This document shows, piece by piece, positions 27,384 to 34,760 of a stretch of DNA of 64,000 bases (its first letter is position 1; every line of letters begins with the position of its first letter). A model generated the notes under the pieces. That model saw only the letters and a list, made by a program, of their open reading frames with translations, had not been told where the DNA came from and made no database searches. This DNA comes from Runella zeae DSM 19591. GTDB lineage: Bacteria; Bacteroidota; Bacteroidia; Cytophagales; Spirosomataceae. The position numbers and the translations under genes were made by a program. The stretch spans positions 372,001-436,000 of the forward strand of contig NZ_AUIF01000003.1 in NCBI RefSeq assembly GCF_000423565.1. Reading direction: 5' to 3'.

Positions 27384-28481
27384 CTACAAGGAACCACGAC
27401 GAATCATAAAAAAGGGATTTTTGACTTTGATGCGCTGTTGGGCAAGTAGTAAGTGGGCAGCTTCGCGCCCCATGTGTTCAAAATCGGTAGTGATAACCGT
27501 GATGCCGAGTAGTTCTTTGAGGGTAGTTTCATTAAATGAAATGATGCCTACTTCTTCTCCCAGTTGATAGGGAGTTTGACGTACTTTTTTGACAAGCTCC
27601 GCCAAATCGCTTTCTTCTACTACAATATAAGCGGTACGAGGGATGGGTATTTCATCTGAAATAGAAGGTAGAATAGAAAATTCTTTTTGATAATTAATAC
27701 AAAAGTTACGGAAACCTTGTACGATTTCGGGCGGATATGTACCGTCTTGTGGAAAAACAAGGGCTAAATGATCGTACTTATTCAATAAATCTTGAGCTGA
27801 TTCGAGAGCCTCAAAAATGTCTTTACAAAAATTTTGATAGACACTCAGAGGTTTATGAGCTAATTCGGGTATATCTCTGTCCAACAATATCAACTCCTCT
27901 GGAGGAATCGTTTCCAAAATTTTTAGGGGGGTAATATGGTCGGTGTCTTCAGTGAAGTGAGGCATGACGACATAGTAATTGTATTTCCCTAGATTTTTGT
28001 CGATGATTTCGCGAAAGCGACTAGCACTGTAATGATGAATCTGCAAATCAACACTAGCTTGTTCGCCTAAAGCCTTCAGAAAAGCATAATAAATAATTTT
28101 CTTATAAGAGCTTAACTTGTTGAATATGAGGAGGATTTTGATTTTTTTGTCGTTGGTAGCTTTTATATAATATCCTTTTCCTTGGATTGAAATAATGTCC
28201 CCTTGTGCTCTCAGTTCGCGATATGCTTTCTCGACCGTATCTCTAGCCAACAAATATTCGATACTCATTTCACTAATCGAAGGCAGCTGATCACCTTCCT
28301 TCAAAACCCCCCGATTGATGTCCCTTCTAATCGACTCTACGATTTGTTTGTATTTAGGAGTTTTGTCAAAAGGGTTCAATTGCAATTGATAGATCGTAGG
28401 CCCGTCTTTGCGCCGATAGGTATCGTGGAAGACATGCGCGGATTTACGACTTTGTTGAACCGATGCGAAAATAGTTGCCAT
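27384..28481 (-). CDS. GntR-family regulator with a LacI/periplasmic-binding-like sensor domain
   Basis: A 365-residue regulator. The N-terminal winged helix is of the GntR type (PKYKQIVESIRRDINRGVLK, LPSISEMSIEYLLARDTVEK, GKGYYIK). The rest resembles a sugar-binding LacI-type fold (ILLIFNKLSSYKKIIYYAFL, LILLDRDIPEL, YDHLALVFPQD, EVGIISFNETTLKELLGITV), not a UbiC-type domain. Such regulators in Bacteroidota usually answer to sugars. No transporter or sugar enzyme lies next to it on its strand; a shared CGTTATCAAAAT motif links its own upstream region with that of the peroxiredoxin gene. Confidence 0.87.
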   Translation of the reverse strand: MATIFASVQQSRKSAHVFHDTYRRKDGPTIYQLQLNPFDKTPKYKQIVESIRRDINRGVLKEGDQLPSISEMSIEYLLARDTVEKAYRELRAQGDIISIQGKGYYIKATNDKKIKILLIFNKLSSYKKIIYYAFLKALGEQASVDLQIHHYSASRFREIIDKNLGKYNYYVVMPHFTEDTDHITPLKILETIPPEELILLDRDIPELAHKPLSVYQNFCKDIFEALESAQDLLNKYDHLALVFPQDGTYPPEIVQGFRNFCINYQKEFSILPSISDEIPIPRTAYIVVEESDLAELVKKVRQTPYQLGEEVGIISFNETTLKELLGITVITTDFEHMGREAAHLLLAQQRIKVKNPFFMIRRGSL

Positions 28482-28613
28482 GAAGAATTCCTAATTTGAC
28501 TTTTCCTAGAAACTCTTCTATACCATCAAAGATGACATAAAAGAATAAGATATTGGAATATACATAGAAACTATTAAATTTTGTAAAGAGTAAAAGGTAA
28601 ATATTTACGCAAT

Positions 28614-28637
28614 CGTTATCGGGAACGTTATCAAAAT
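28614..28637. promoter_or_regulatory. direct CGTTATC repeats upstream of the GntR-type gene
   Basis: CGTTATC occurs at 28614-28620 and 28626-28632, 12 bases apart, the second within CGTTATCAAAAT. They lie 133 bases and more before the regulator ATG and could be an operator for autoregulation. The rest of 28482-28765 is AT-rich with no gene. Confidence 0.35.
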
Positions 28638-28765
28638 CCTCCCTTTTCTATTTTTTATATTCGCCAATACCCTAAAAAGGAAAACCTGAAAAGCGCCCTT
28701 TTGCCTCAAAAATCAAGAAAATAATAGTATTTTTTTTAGATACAAACAGATGAATTATTTCAATA

Positions 28766-29542
28766 CTAAAGTTCTAATAAACTGCGTATATTATCGGAGA
28801 ACGATTGTCCTGAGATAAGTTTTGTAGATTTTTTATCGTTGAGAACCAAGATAAACTTTCCGTCAAAATGTTTTTGAACTTCTTTAAGGTGACGGCTATT
28901 AAGAATTGCTGCACGGCTAATTCTGACAAAGTAAGATGGTAATTTCTCTTCCAGAATAGAAATAGTGTAGCTTGTGAGGTATTTTTGGCCTTCCTTGGTT
29001 GCTAAAAATACGTATTTATCTTCCGCCTCGAAGTAGCTAATTTCTTCAAAAGGAATGAGCAAGATTTTGTCAGCAAATTTGACCGAAATAGCATGGAGTT
29101 CTTTTTTGGGTTTGAGCTGTTCAATTAGTTTTAACAAATTAGCATCAAAACCTGCGGCTACTGTAGTTTCGGTTGGAGCGGCGGCCCATCTACTTTTAAG
29201 TTTCTCAATAGTTTTGGTAAGTCTTTCATTTTCAATGGGTTTTAGTAGATAGTCGATAGAGTTTTCTTCAAAAGCCCGAATGGCATACTGGTCATAAGCA
29301 GTGGCAAATATTACCATTGGCATAAACGAAAGCTGCGCTAGCATCTCGAAGCCGTTTAAGAGAGGCATTTCGATGTCGAGAAAGATAAGAGCTGGACGTA
29401 GACTTTCAATCATAGTAAGTCCTTCGGCTCCATTGCTTGCTTCTCCTATCACTTCAAAAGTATCGCCAAATTGGGAGAGGAGACGGCGCAAGCGTATGCG
29501 GGCGAGAGGTTCGTCGTCGATGAGAAGGGTGGTGAAAGTCAT
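28766..29542 (-). CDS. LytTR-type response regulator without an adjacent kinase
   Basis: A 258-residue regulator: receiver domain (DD at 9-10, phospho-acceptor D56 in LIFLDIEMP, YLLKP) and a LytTR DNA-binding domain (ISVKFADKILLIPFEEISYFEAEDKY, SYFVRISRAAILNSRHL). Neighbours are the GntR-type regulator and a divergent lipoprotein gene; no LytS-type kinase is next to it, so its partner must be elsewhere. Confidence 0.93.
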   Translation of the reverse strand: MTFTTLLIDDEPLARIRLRRLLSQFGDTFEVIGEASNGAEGLTMIESLRPALIFLDIEMPLLNGFEMLAQLSFMPMVIFATAYDQYAIRAFEENSIDYLLKPIENERLTKTIEKLKSRWAAAPTETTVAAGFDANLLKLIEQLKPKKELHAISVKFADKILLIPFEEISYFEAEDKYVFLATKEGQKYLTSYTISILEEKLPSYFVRISRAAILNSRHLKEVQKHFDGKFILVLNDKKSTKLISGQSFSDNIRSLLEL

Positions 29543-29663
29543 GGCTATTAGAAAAACAAAACTCCAAAAAACACATTACTTAAGCATAAAGGGCAATTTA
29601 CCAAATTTTGGCTTGAACCAAACATTGGCGTGCGGCGTTTTTATGGTGCTAAGGATAATGCAC

Positions 29664-29671
29664 TAACTTTG
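29664..29671 (+). promoter_or_regulatory. TAnnTTTG -7 box that decides the lipoprotein start
   Basis: TAACTTTG fits the consensus. Transcription would begin near 29677, so the GTG at 29630 cannot be used from this promoter and GTG 29687 becomes the likely start with a very short leader. Confidence 0.5.
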
Positions 29672-29686
29672 AACCAAAAAATTGCG

Positions 29687-30286
29687 GTGAATCATAGACT
29701 ATTTATTGGGTACGTATTAAGTTTTGGCCTGTTTTTTGTCGGATGCCATTCGGAGCAGCGACTTGAAGGCTCGAAAGAAGCAGTAGACAAAATAAAAAGT
29801 ATGCAGATAAAGCGGGTTACTCCTCAGCAAATAGTAGCAATAGTAGACGATTGGGGTGCGCGCATAGTAAAGCAAGCTCAAGCCTCTTGGGATGCAGCAC
29901 AGCGGCAGTCTCCAAAGGGGGAGCTAACCCAATTGTGTAAGCTCGAAGGTGTCAAAAAAATAGATTCGTTGGAAGCCTTATATGGAGTGCAGATTATGTT
30001 GTTGGGACAAAAGGACGTCAAAAACCCTAATCTCTCTAGCAAAGAACAAGAAGTAATGGATGCTTATGTCTATAATGCCGAAAATAAAATTTCCCAAATC
30101 ACAAACATTCAAAAACTAGGAGATTCGGTATTGATATATACTTCTCCTATCCCCCAAGACCACATGATTTGTAAGGAATGCTTTAAGGATGATGCCACAC
30201 ATTTGGGGGTTTGGCGTATTAAGTTTTTAAAGAATGAAGTAGTAAGAAAAGTAGATGCCAAGTCGTTGGAAAAGAAAAAGAAATAA
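29687..30286 (+). CDS. small lipoprotein, weakly Tll0287/DUF3365-like
   Basis: A 199-residue protein. From GTG 29687 it reads MNHRLFIGYVLSFGLFFVGCHSEQ, a lipoprotein signal with the lipid-bearing Cys at 20. The longer frame from GTG 29630 starts upstream of the promoter box and puts a charged stretch before the signal. The C-terminal half (YTSPIPQDHMICKECFKDD..., HLGVWRIKF) is reminiscent of Tll0287-like domains, which have a C-x2-C heme-like motif, but the His after the second Cys is Phe here. Function unknown. dsbD follows after 30 bases, so a role in periplasmic thiol or redox work is possible. Confidence 0.6.
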   Translation: MNHRLFIGYVLSFGLFFVGCHSEQRLEGSKEAVDKIKSMQIKRVTPQQIVAIVDDWGARIVKQAQASWDAAQRQSPKGELTQLCKLEGVKKIDSLEALYGVQIMLLGQKDVKNPNLSSKEQEVMDAYVYNAENKISQITNIQKLGDSVLIYTSPIPQDHMICKECFKDDATHLGVWRIKFLKNEVVRKVDAKSLEKKKK

Positions 30287-30316
30287 CCTTCAGTGGAGTC
30301 AATTCCTAACTATGAT

Positions 30317-32413
30317 ATGAAAAAAACAATAGTAAGTAAGTTTATGAGACAGGCTGCTGTACTTTATGTGCTTTTAGTAGCATTTTCTCCCCTTTTTGCC
30401 CAAGTCCAAAACCACGCTCAGTGGTCGTTTGAAGGCCCTAAAAAAGAAGTAAAAGTAGGAGAAGTGGTAGAGGTAAAGTTTACGGCTACTATCGACAATG
30501 GGTGGTATCTTTATTCTAGTGAGTTTCCGGCAGAAGGCCCTACCAAAACCGAGATTAAGTTTAAGAAAAACCCTACGTTTGAAGTAGTAGGAAAAATAAA
30601 ACCAGTAGGGTTTCATGAAAAATACGATGAAATCTGGGAAGGAAATGTAAGTATCGCAGAAGACAAGGCTTCCTTTGTTCAGAAAATAAAGATATTAAAA
30701 GAAAACCCAGTTTTGGAGGGGACTATCGAAGGGCAAACTTGTACCGTGAAAGACGGTCAATGTGTACTCACAAATGCTGATTTTAAAATTCCGCCTTTTA
30801 AAGTAGTAGCTGCTACAGTTCCCGAAAAAACAGACGGTGTGGTGGCAGAAACCAAGACACCTCCCACACCCGTCGTAAACCAACCTCAAGAAGTCGCAAC
30901 TCCTAAAGAAGAGCCTACGGCAAATGCTGAGGTGGCGGCGGCTCCCCTTTCTCCTGCTCCTGAGCCTAGCAATCTAGCAGGTGCTCCCGTCGAAGACCCC
31001 GAAGAGTCGCTTTGGAGTTTTCTTTTGGCGTGTTTTTTGGGAGGATTGGCGTCGATTTTTATGCCTTGTATTTACCCTATCATGCCCATGACGGTGAGCT
31101 ATTTCACGAAGCAAGAACATGGTACAAGCAAGGCATTGCTGTATGGTCTTTCGATTGTGGCGATTTTTACACTCTTAGGCTTTTTGGTATCACGAGTAGG
31201 AGGCGCCCAAGCTGCTAATTTTATCAGTACCCATTGGCTGCCCAATGCTATATTTTTTGTGGTATTTGTCCTTTTTGGTCTATCTTTTTTAGGCCTATTT
31301 GAAATTGTATTACCCAATTCTTTCGTCAATAGTGTTGACAAACAAGCCGATAAAGGCGGATTGATTGGTATTTTCTTCATGGCTCTTACCTTGGTGGTAG
31401 TATCGTTTTCGTGCACTGCGCCTATAGCGGGTACACTTCTCATTTTGGCATCTAAAGGCAATGAAGTAATGCGTCCTGTGTTGGGAATGATTTTCTTTTC
31501 ACTTCCTTTTGCGGTGGTATTTACAGGCTTGGCCATGTTTCCAAAGTTTCTGAAAAGTCTTCCTAAATCGGGCGGTTGGCTCAATGAGTTTAAAGTAGTT
31601 TTTGGGTTGTTGGAGTTTGCATTAGCCCTCAAATTTTTATCCAATATCGACCTTGCATACCGTTGGAATGTGCTCGACCGTGAAATTTTCTTAGCCCTTT
31701 GGATTGTGTTGTTTACGCTGATAGGCTTTTATGTGTTGGGCAAACTACGGATGGACAAAGACACTCCCGTCAAAGGCATTACTATTCCGAGGTTGTTGAT
31801 TTCGTCAGCTACCTTTGCTTTTGTGGTCTATATGATTCCGGGCATGTTTGGGGCGCCTTTGAGAGCACTTTCGGGCTGGTTGCCACCTGAGCAAACCCAA
31901 GATTTTTATTTGACCAATGCCGTAGGAAGTAGCGGCACAAATAACCCCTCGGCCATAGCCGATCGCAATAAGCCGCATTTGCCGCATGGCTTAGAAGGGT
32001 ATTTTGAATACGAGCAGGCACTTGCACAAGCCAAAGCCGCCGGCAAACCCGTTTTTATTGATTTTACGGGATTCAACTGCGCCAATTGCCGTAAAATGGA
32101 AGCCAATGTATGGCCTCAACCAGAGGTTTTGACAAGGTTGAAAAACGATTTTGTGATAGCTTCGTTGTACGTAGATGATAAGACGGAATTGCCTGATACT
32201 AAGAAGTTTGTTTCGGCTTATGACCAAAAAGAGAAAACAACGATAGGGGAGAAAAACGCTGATTTGCAAATCACCAAGTTTAATAACAATGCTCAGCCGT
32301 TTTACTGCTTAGTAACCCCCGAAGGAGAGCTACTCACCAAACCCGTAGGCTACACAAGTGCCGAAGAGTTTACGCGCTTTTTGGACGAGGGATTGGCAAA
32401 ATTTAAACGTTAA
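30317..32413 (+). CDS. dsbD: thiol:disulfide interchange protein DsbD
   Basis: A 698-residue protein moving electrons from cytoplasmic thioredoxin to the periplasm. After a signal peptide (YVLLVAFSPLFAQ) comes an N-terminal sensor domain with a Cys pair (TCTVKDGQC), a Pro-rich linker (about 165-220), an eight-helix CcdA-like core with ASIFMPCIYPIMPMTVSYF and VVSFSCTAPIAGTL, and a C-terminal thioredoxin domain with FTGFNCANCRKMEANVW. All three redox pairs are present. I chose ATG 30317; a GTG at 30293 adds eight residues before the signal. Confidence 0.94.
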   Translation: MKKTIVSKFMRQAAVLYVLLVAFSPLFAQVQNHAQWSFEGPKKEVKVGEVVEVKFTATIDNGWYLYSSEFPAEGPTKTEIKFKKNPTFEVVGKIKPVGFHEKYDEIWEGNVSIAEDKASFVQKIKILKENPVLEGTIEGQTCTVKDGQCVLTNADFKIPPFKVVAATVPEKTDGVVAETKTPPTPVVNQPQEVATPKEEPTANAEVAAAPLSPAPEPSNLAGAPVEDPEESLWSFLLACFLGGLASIFMPCIYPIMPMTVSYFTKQEHGTSKALLYGLSIVAIFTLLGFLVSRVGGAQAANFISTHWLPNAIFFVVFVLFGLSFLGLFEIVLPNSFVNSVDKQADKGGLIGIFFMALTLVVVSFSCTAPIAGTLLILASKGNEVMRPVLGMIFFSLPFAVVFTGLAMFPKFLKSLPKSGGWLNEFKVVFGLLEFALALKFLSNIDLAYRWNVLDREIFLALWIVLFTLIGFYVLGKLRMDKDTPVKGITIPRLLISSATFAFVVYMIPGMFGAPLRALSGWLPPEQTQDFYLTNAVGSSGTNNPSAIADRNKPHLPHGLEGYFEYEQALAQAKAAGKPVFIDFTGFNCANCRKMEANVWPQPEVLTRLKNDFVIASLYVDDKTELPDTKKFVSAYDQKEKTTIGEKNADLQITKFNNNAQPFYCLVTPEGELLTKPVGYTSAEEFTRFLDEGLAKFKR

Positions 32414-32460
32414 AAATCCCTAAAAGAGGCGGTCTTAAAGGAAATTCTATTATATTTTGT

Positions 32461-32483
32461 TAGTTTTGTAGCATTAATAATGC
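32461..32483 (+). promoter_or_regulatory. promoter with palindrome before the DUF6169 gene pair
   Basis: TAGTTTTG (32461-32468) fits the -7 consensus. It is followed two bases later by GCATTA-A-TAATGC (32471-32483), a perfect 6-bp inverted repeat at the expected transcription start. This is the position of an autoregulatory operator in toxin-antitoxin operons. Confidence 0.5.
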
Positions 32484-32492
32484 ACATAAGCT

Positions 32493-32657
32493 ATGGAAAT
32501 TACAATCACCATTCCTGCTGGGAGCAAGTTGGAAGAGGTCGTAAGGAATATGATAAAAGACAAAAATGAAATTCATCAAGAATTGAGTAAAGGCAATACT
32601 TCTGTCATCACCCAAAAAGGCCGTAAAATTGTTCGAGTCTCCTTACCCAATCGTTGA
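32493..32657 (+). CDS. 54-residue protein, possible antitoxin partner of DUF6169
   Basis: A small gene reading MEITITIPAGSKLEEVVRNM and ending RKIVRVSLPNR. It begins 10 bases after a palindrome at the promoter and overlaps the next gene by 29 bases in another frame. The strand-helix-strand-like character (ITITIP..., a charged helix, KIVRVSLP) suits a small DNA-binding or antitoxin protein, but no family is recognised. Length and pairing with a larger gene are the main support. Confidence 0.55.
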   Translation: MEITITIPAGSKLEEVVRNMIKDKNEIHQELSKGNTSVITQKGRKIVRVSLPNR

Positions 32658-33099
32658 AAACCCCGACGGTACCTATTCTTTTTTATCAGATTATGGCATT
32701 CATTATAGTATTGCCCTTTTTGATGCCTCTTTCCATTTCAACAATATAAGTATTCCTCAGGGGAATATTGTAGAGTTTAGTTTCGGAGCTGATAAAGAAC
32801 TTCCTATTGACCCAAAGGTAACCGACACTATATTACAGTTCCTATTTGATTTTTTTCAAAATGTGCTGCTTTATGTGTGTGAGAGCGTTGATCGTAAACA
32901 ATTGCCTCGCAAAAGGGTCTTTGATAGGTGGTTTTTGAAATATAGTCATAAAGATTTAGAAAAATATGATTTTTCATTTTCTTTAGATGATGTTATTATA
33001 ACGGGAGCGGTCATTATAGATGTAAAAAATACAGAGCGAGATGTTCTGTTAAACGCTTTTTTAGAAAGCTATCAAGTTTATTCTGACTACAAATCATGA
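32629..33099 (+). CDS. DUF6169 family protein
   Basis: A 156-residue protein. ENPDGTYSFLSDYGIHYSIALF at the N-terminus and VLLYVCESVDRKQLPRKRVF with DRWF follow the DUF6169 pattern as I recall it. No function is known for this family. The start is TTG 32629, as no ATG or GTG lies in the first part of the frame; translation is probably coupled to the 54-residue gene it overlaps. Its stop overlaps the start of the LptF/G gene as ATGA, so the pair is embedded in a housekeeping operon. A toxin role is inference from layout only. Confidence 0.75.
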   Translation: MFESPYPIVENPDGTYSFLSDYGIHYSIALFDASFHFNNISIPQGNIVEFSFGADKELPIDPKVTDTILQFLFDFFQNVLLYVCESVDRKQLPRKRVFDRWFLKYSHKDLEKYDFSFSLDDVIITGAVIIDVKNTERDVLLNAFLESYQVYSDYKS

Positions 33100-34172
33100 A
33101 AATCTTAGACAGATACATTCTCAAAAATTTTTTAGTTACTTACGTTTTCACGGTACTCATTACGCTACTGATTATATGCGTGATTGACTTTACGGAAAAA
33201 GTAGATAATTTTCGTAAGACCAACCCCTCTGCCAACGAAATCATTTTTAATTATTATCTCAATTTTATTCCTTATTATGCCAATTACCTTAGTCCGTTGT
33301 TGGTATTTATCTCTACGGTTTTCTTTACGGCTCGTATCGCCGCTCGCACCGAAATCATAGCGATGTTTAGTAGTGGAATAGGATTTTTGAGAATACTTTT
33401 TCCCTATGTTATCGGTTCTACCATTCTGGCAATCTTTACTTTTTATATGGTAGGCTGGGTGATTCCGCGTGCCAACAAAATCAGGTTAGCATTTGAGTAT
33501 AAGTACATTGAAGAACAATTTTATTTCAATCGTCGCAATTTTCATATCAAAGTTGCTCCTCAAACCTACGCGTATCTCGAAAGCTACAACAACTCTTCTC
33601 AGACAGGATATAAGTTTACGCTTGAGCGTATTGAAGGAAATCAACTCAAAGAAAAACTGACTTCTGACCGTATCACATGGGAGCCCAAAAAGAAAAAATG
33701 GGAAGTCTATGATTATAAGGTGCGCAAGTTTGAAGGTCAGAATGAGACCCTGACCCAAGGTACCAAAATTGATACCACGATCAATCTAAGTCCTAAAGAT
33801 TTTGAGAATGATAAAAACCGATTTGAGGAGCTTACCCTTAGTCAACTCAACGACTACATTGATTTGTTAAATCTACGCGGCGCGGATGGGGTACAGACCT
33901 ATTTGCTCGAAAAATACACCCGCTTTACGCATCCTTTTGCTTTTATTATTCTGACGGTGATTGGCGTAGTGGTGTCGGCTCGTAAGAGTCGAAGAGGGTC
34001 AGGTTGGCAAATTGCGCTGGGCTTTATTTTAGCTTTTGTGTATCTCTTGTTTTTTATGTTGGCAAAAGGAATCGCTGAATCTGGGAAAATTCCAGCCGTA
34101 GCGGCGGTATGGTTGCCCAATGTGATTTTTGCAGGAATAGGTTTTGTCCTCTACAAGACCTTACCAAGGTGA
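33096..34172 (+). CDS. LptF/LptG family permease
   Basis: A 358-residue membrane subunit of the lipopolysaccharide export ABC transporter. It has three helices at the N-terminus (MKILDRYILKNFLVTYVFTV start, then helices near 60-85 and 100-125), a periplasmic jelly-roll domain (about 140-265) and three helices at the end (FAFIILTVIGVVVSARKSRR, QIALGFILAFVYLLFFML). That is the LptF/G layout; which of the two it is cannot be told. Its ATG overlaps the stop of the DUF6169 gene by four bases. Confidence 0.9.
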   Translation: MKILDRYILKNFLVTYVFTVLITLLIICVIDFTEKVDNFRKTNPSANEIIFNYYLNFIPYYANYLSPLLVFISTVFFTARIAARTEIIAMFSSGIGFLRILFPYVIGSTILAIFTFYMVGWVIPRANKIRLAFEYKYIEEQFYFNRRNFHIKVAPQTYAYLESYNNSSQTGYKFTLERIEGNQLKEKLTSDRITWEPKKKKWEVYDYKVRKFEGQNETLTQGTKIDTTINLSPKDFENDKNRFEELTLSQLNDYIDLLNLRGADGVQTYLLEKYTRFTHPFAFIILTVIGVVVSARKSRRGSGWQIALGFILAFVYLLFFMLAKGIAESGKIPAVAAVWLPNVIFAGIGFVLYKTLPR

Positions 34173-34185
34173 CAGAATATTTTAT

Positions 34186-34204
34186 TAATTTTGGTTATCA
34201 AAAT
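34186..34204 (+). promoter_or_regulatory. promoter overlapping an inverted repeat before the RelE-type pair
   Basis: TAATTTTG (34186-34193) fits the -7 consensus, and ATTTTG (34188-34193), spacer GTTAT and CAAAAT (34199-34204) form a perfect 6-bp inverted repeat that covers the box and the likely start site. It is 10 bases before the antitoxin ATG, as expected for autoregulation of a toxin-antitoxin operon. Confidence 0.5.
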
Positions 34205-34213
34205 ACTCAGACC

Positions 34214-34435
34214 ATGCGAATCATCATAGAAACCAAAGAACGTCACCGGAATTTGTTTTTGGAAATGGCGAAAGCCGTAAAAGCCAAAGTAAAAATCGAA
34301 GAAGACGAAACAGAGCGCCCTCCTACCAAAGAAGAGTTTTTGGATAGCCTCGAACGGTCTTTGTTGCAAGCAGAGCTTCATTCACAAGGAAAGATTAAGT
34401 TAAAAACAGCTAGAGAACTTTTTGATGAGCTTTAA
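34214..34435 (+). CDS. probable antitoxin of a RelE/ParE-type pair
   Basis: A 73-residue acidic and basic mixed protein (MRIIIETKERHRNLFLEMAK, then KAKVKIEEDETERPPTKEEFLDSLERS). The short N-terminal strand and charged helical tail with KEEFLDSLERSL resemble small antitoxins of RelE-type systems found in Bacteroidota. I chose ATG 34214 because the longer frame runs back into the permease gene and over the promoter. It overlaps the toxin gene by 11 bases. Confidence 0.7.
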   Translation: MRIIIETKERHRNLFLEMAKAVKAKVKIEEDETERPPTKEEFLDSLERSLLQAELHSQGKIKLKTARELFDEL

Positions 34436-34760
34436 AATCATAGCCGTTCAAGAGTTTGAGAGGGAACTTAAACGCCTTTCCAAAAAATATAAGTCTTTAA
34501 AATATGATTATTTGTCATTGGTAGAATCTTTAGAAGACAACCCACTTATGGGTACTTCTATTGGTAAAGACTGCTACAAAATTCGTATGCCTATCCGTTC
34601 AAAAGGCAAAGGGAAAAGTGGAGGGGCAAGAGTGATTACTTATGTTAAAATCGTAGATGAAACCGTTTATTTGTTAAGCATATACGATAAAAGTGAACAG
34701 GATTCTATATCAGAAAAAGAAATTGCTAACCGACTTAATTCAATCAACAAACCCAAATGA
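34425..34760 (+). CDS. RelE/ParE-type toxin
   Basis: A 111-residue protein: MSFKIIAVQEFERELKRLSK, a helical KKYKSLKYDYLSLVESLEDN, then YKIRMPIRSKGKGKSGGARV, ITYVKIVDETVYLLSIYDKS and a C-terminal helix. This is the RelE/ParE fold (YKIR...GARVI...VYLL.IYDKSE). RelE proteins cut mRNA on the ribosome and ParE proteins poison gyrase; this type cannot be assigned by eye. I chose ATG 34425 over TTG 34422. Its stop overlaps the M1 peptidase start as ATGA, so translation of the peptidase may depend on it. Confidence 0.85.
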   Translation: MSFKIIAVQEFERELKRLSKKYKSLKYDYLSLVESLEDNPLMGTSIGKDCYKIRMPIRSKGKGKSGGARVITYVKIVDETVYLLSIYDKSEQDSISEKEIANRLNSINKPK

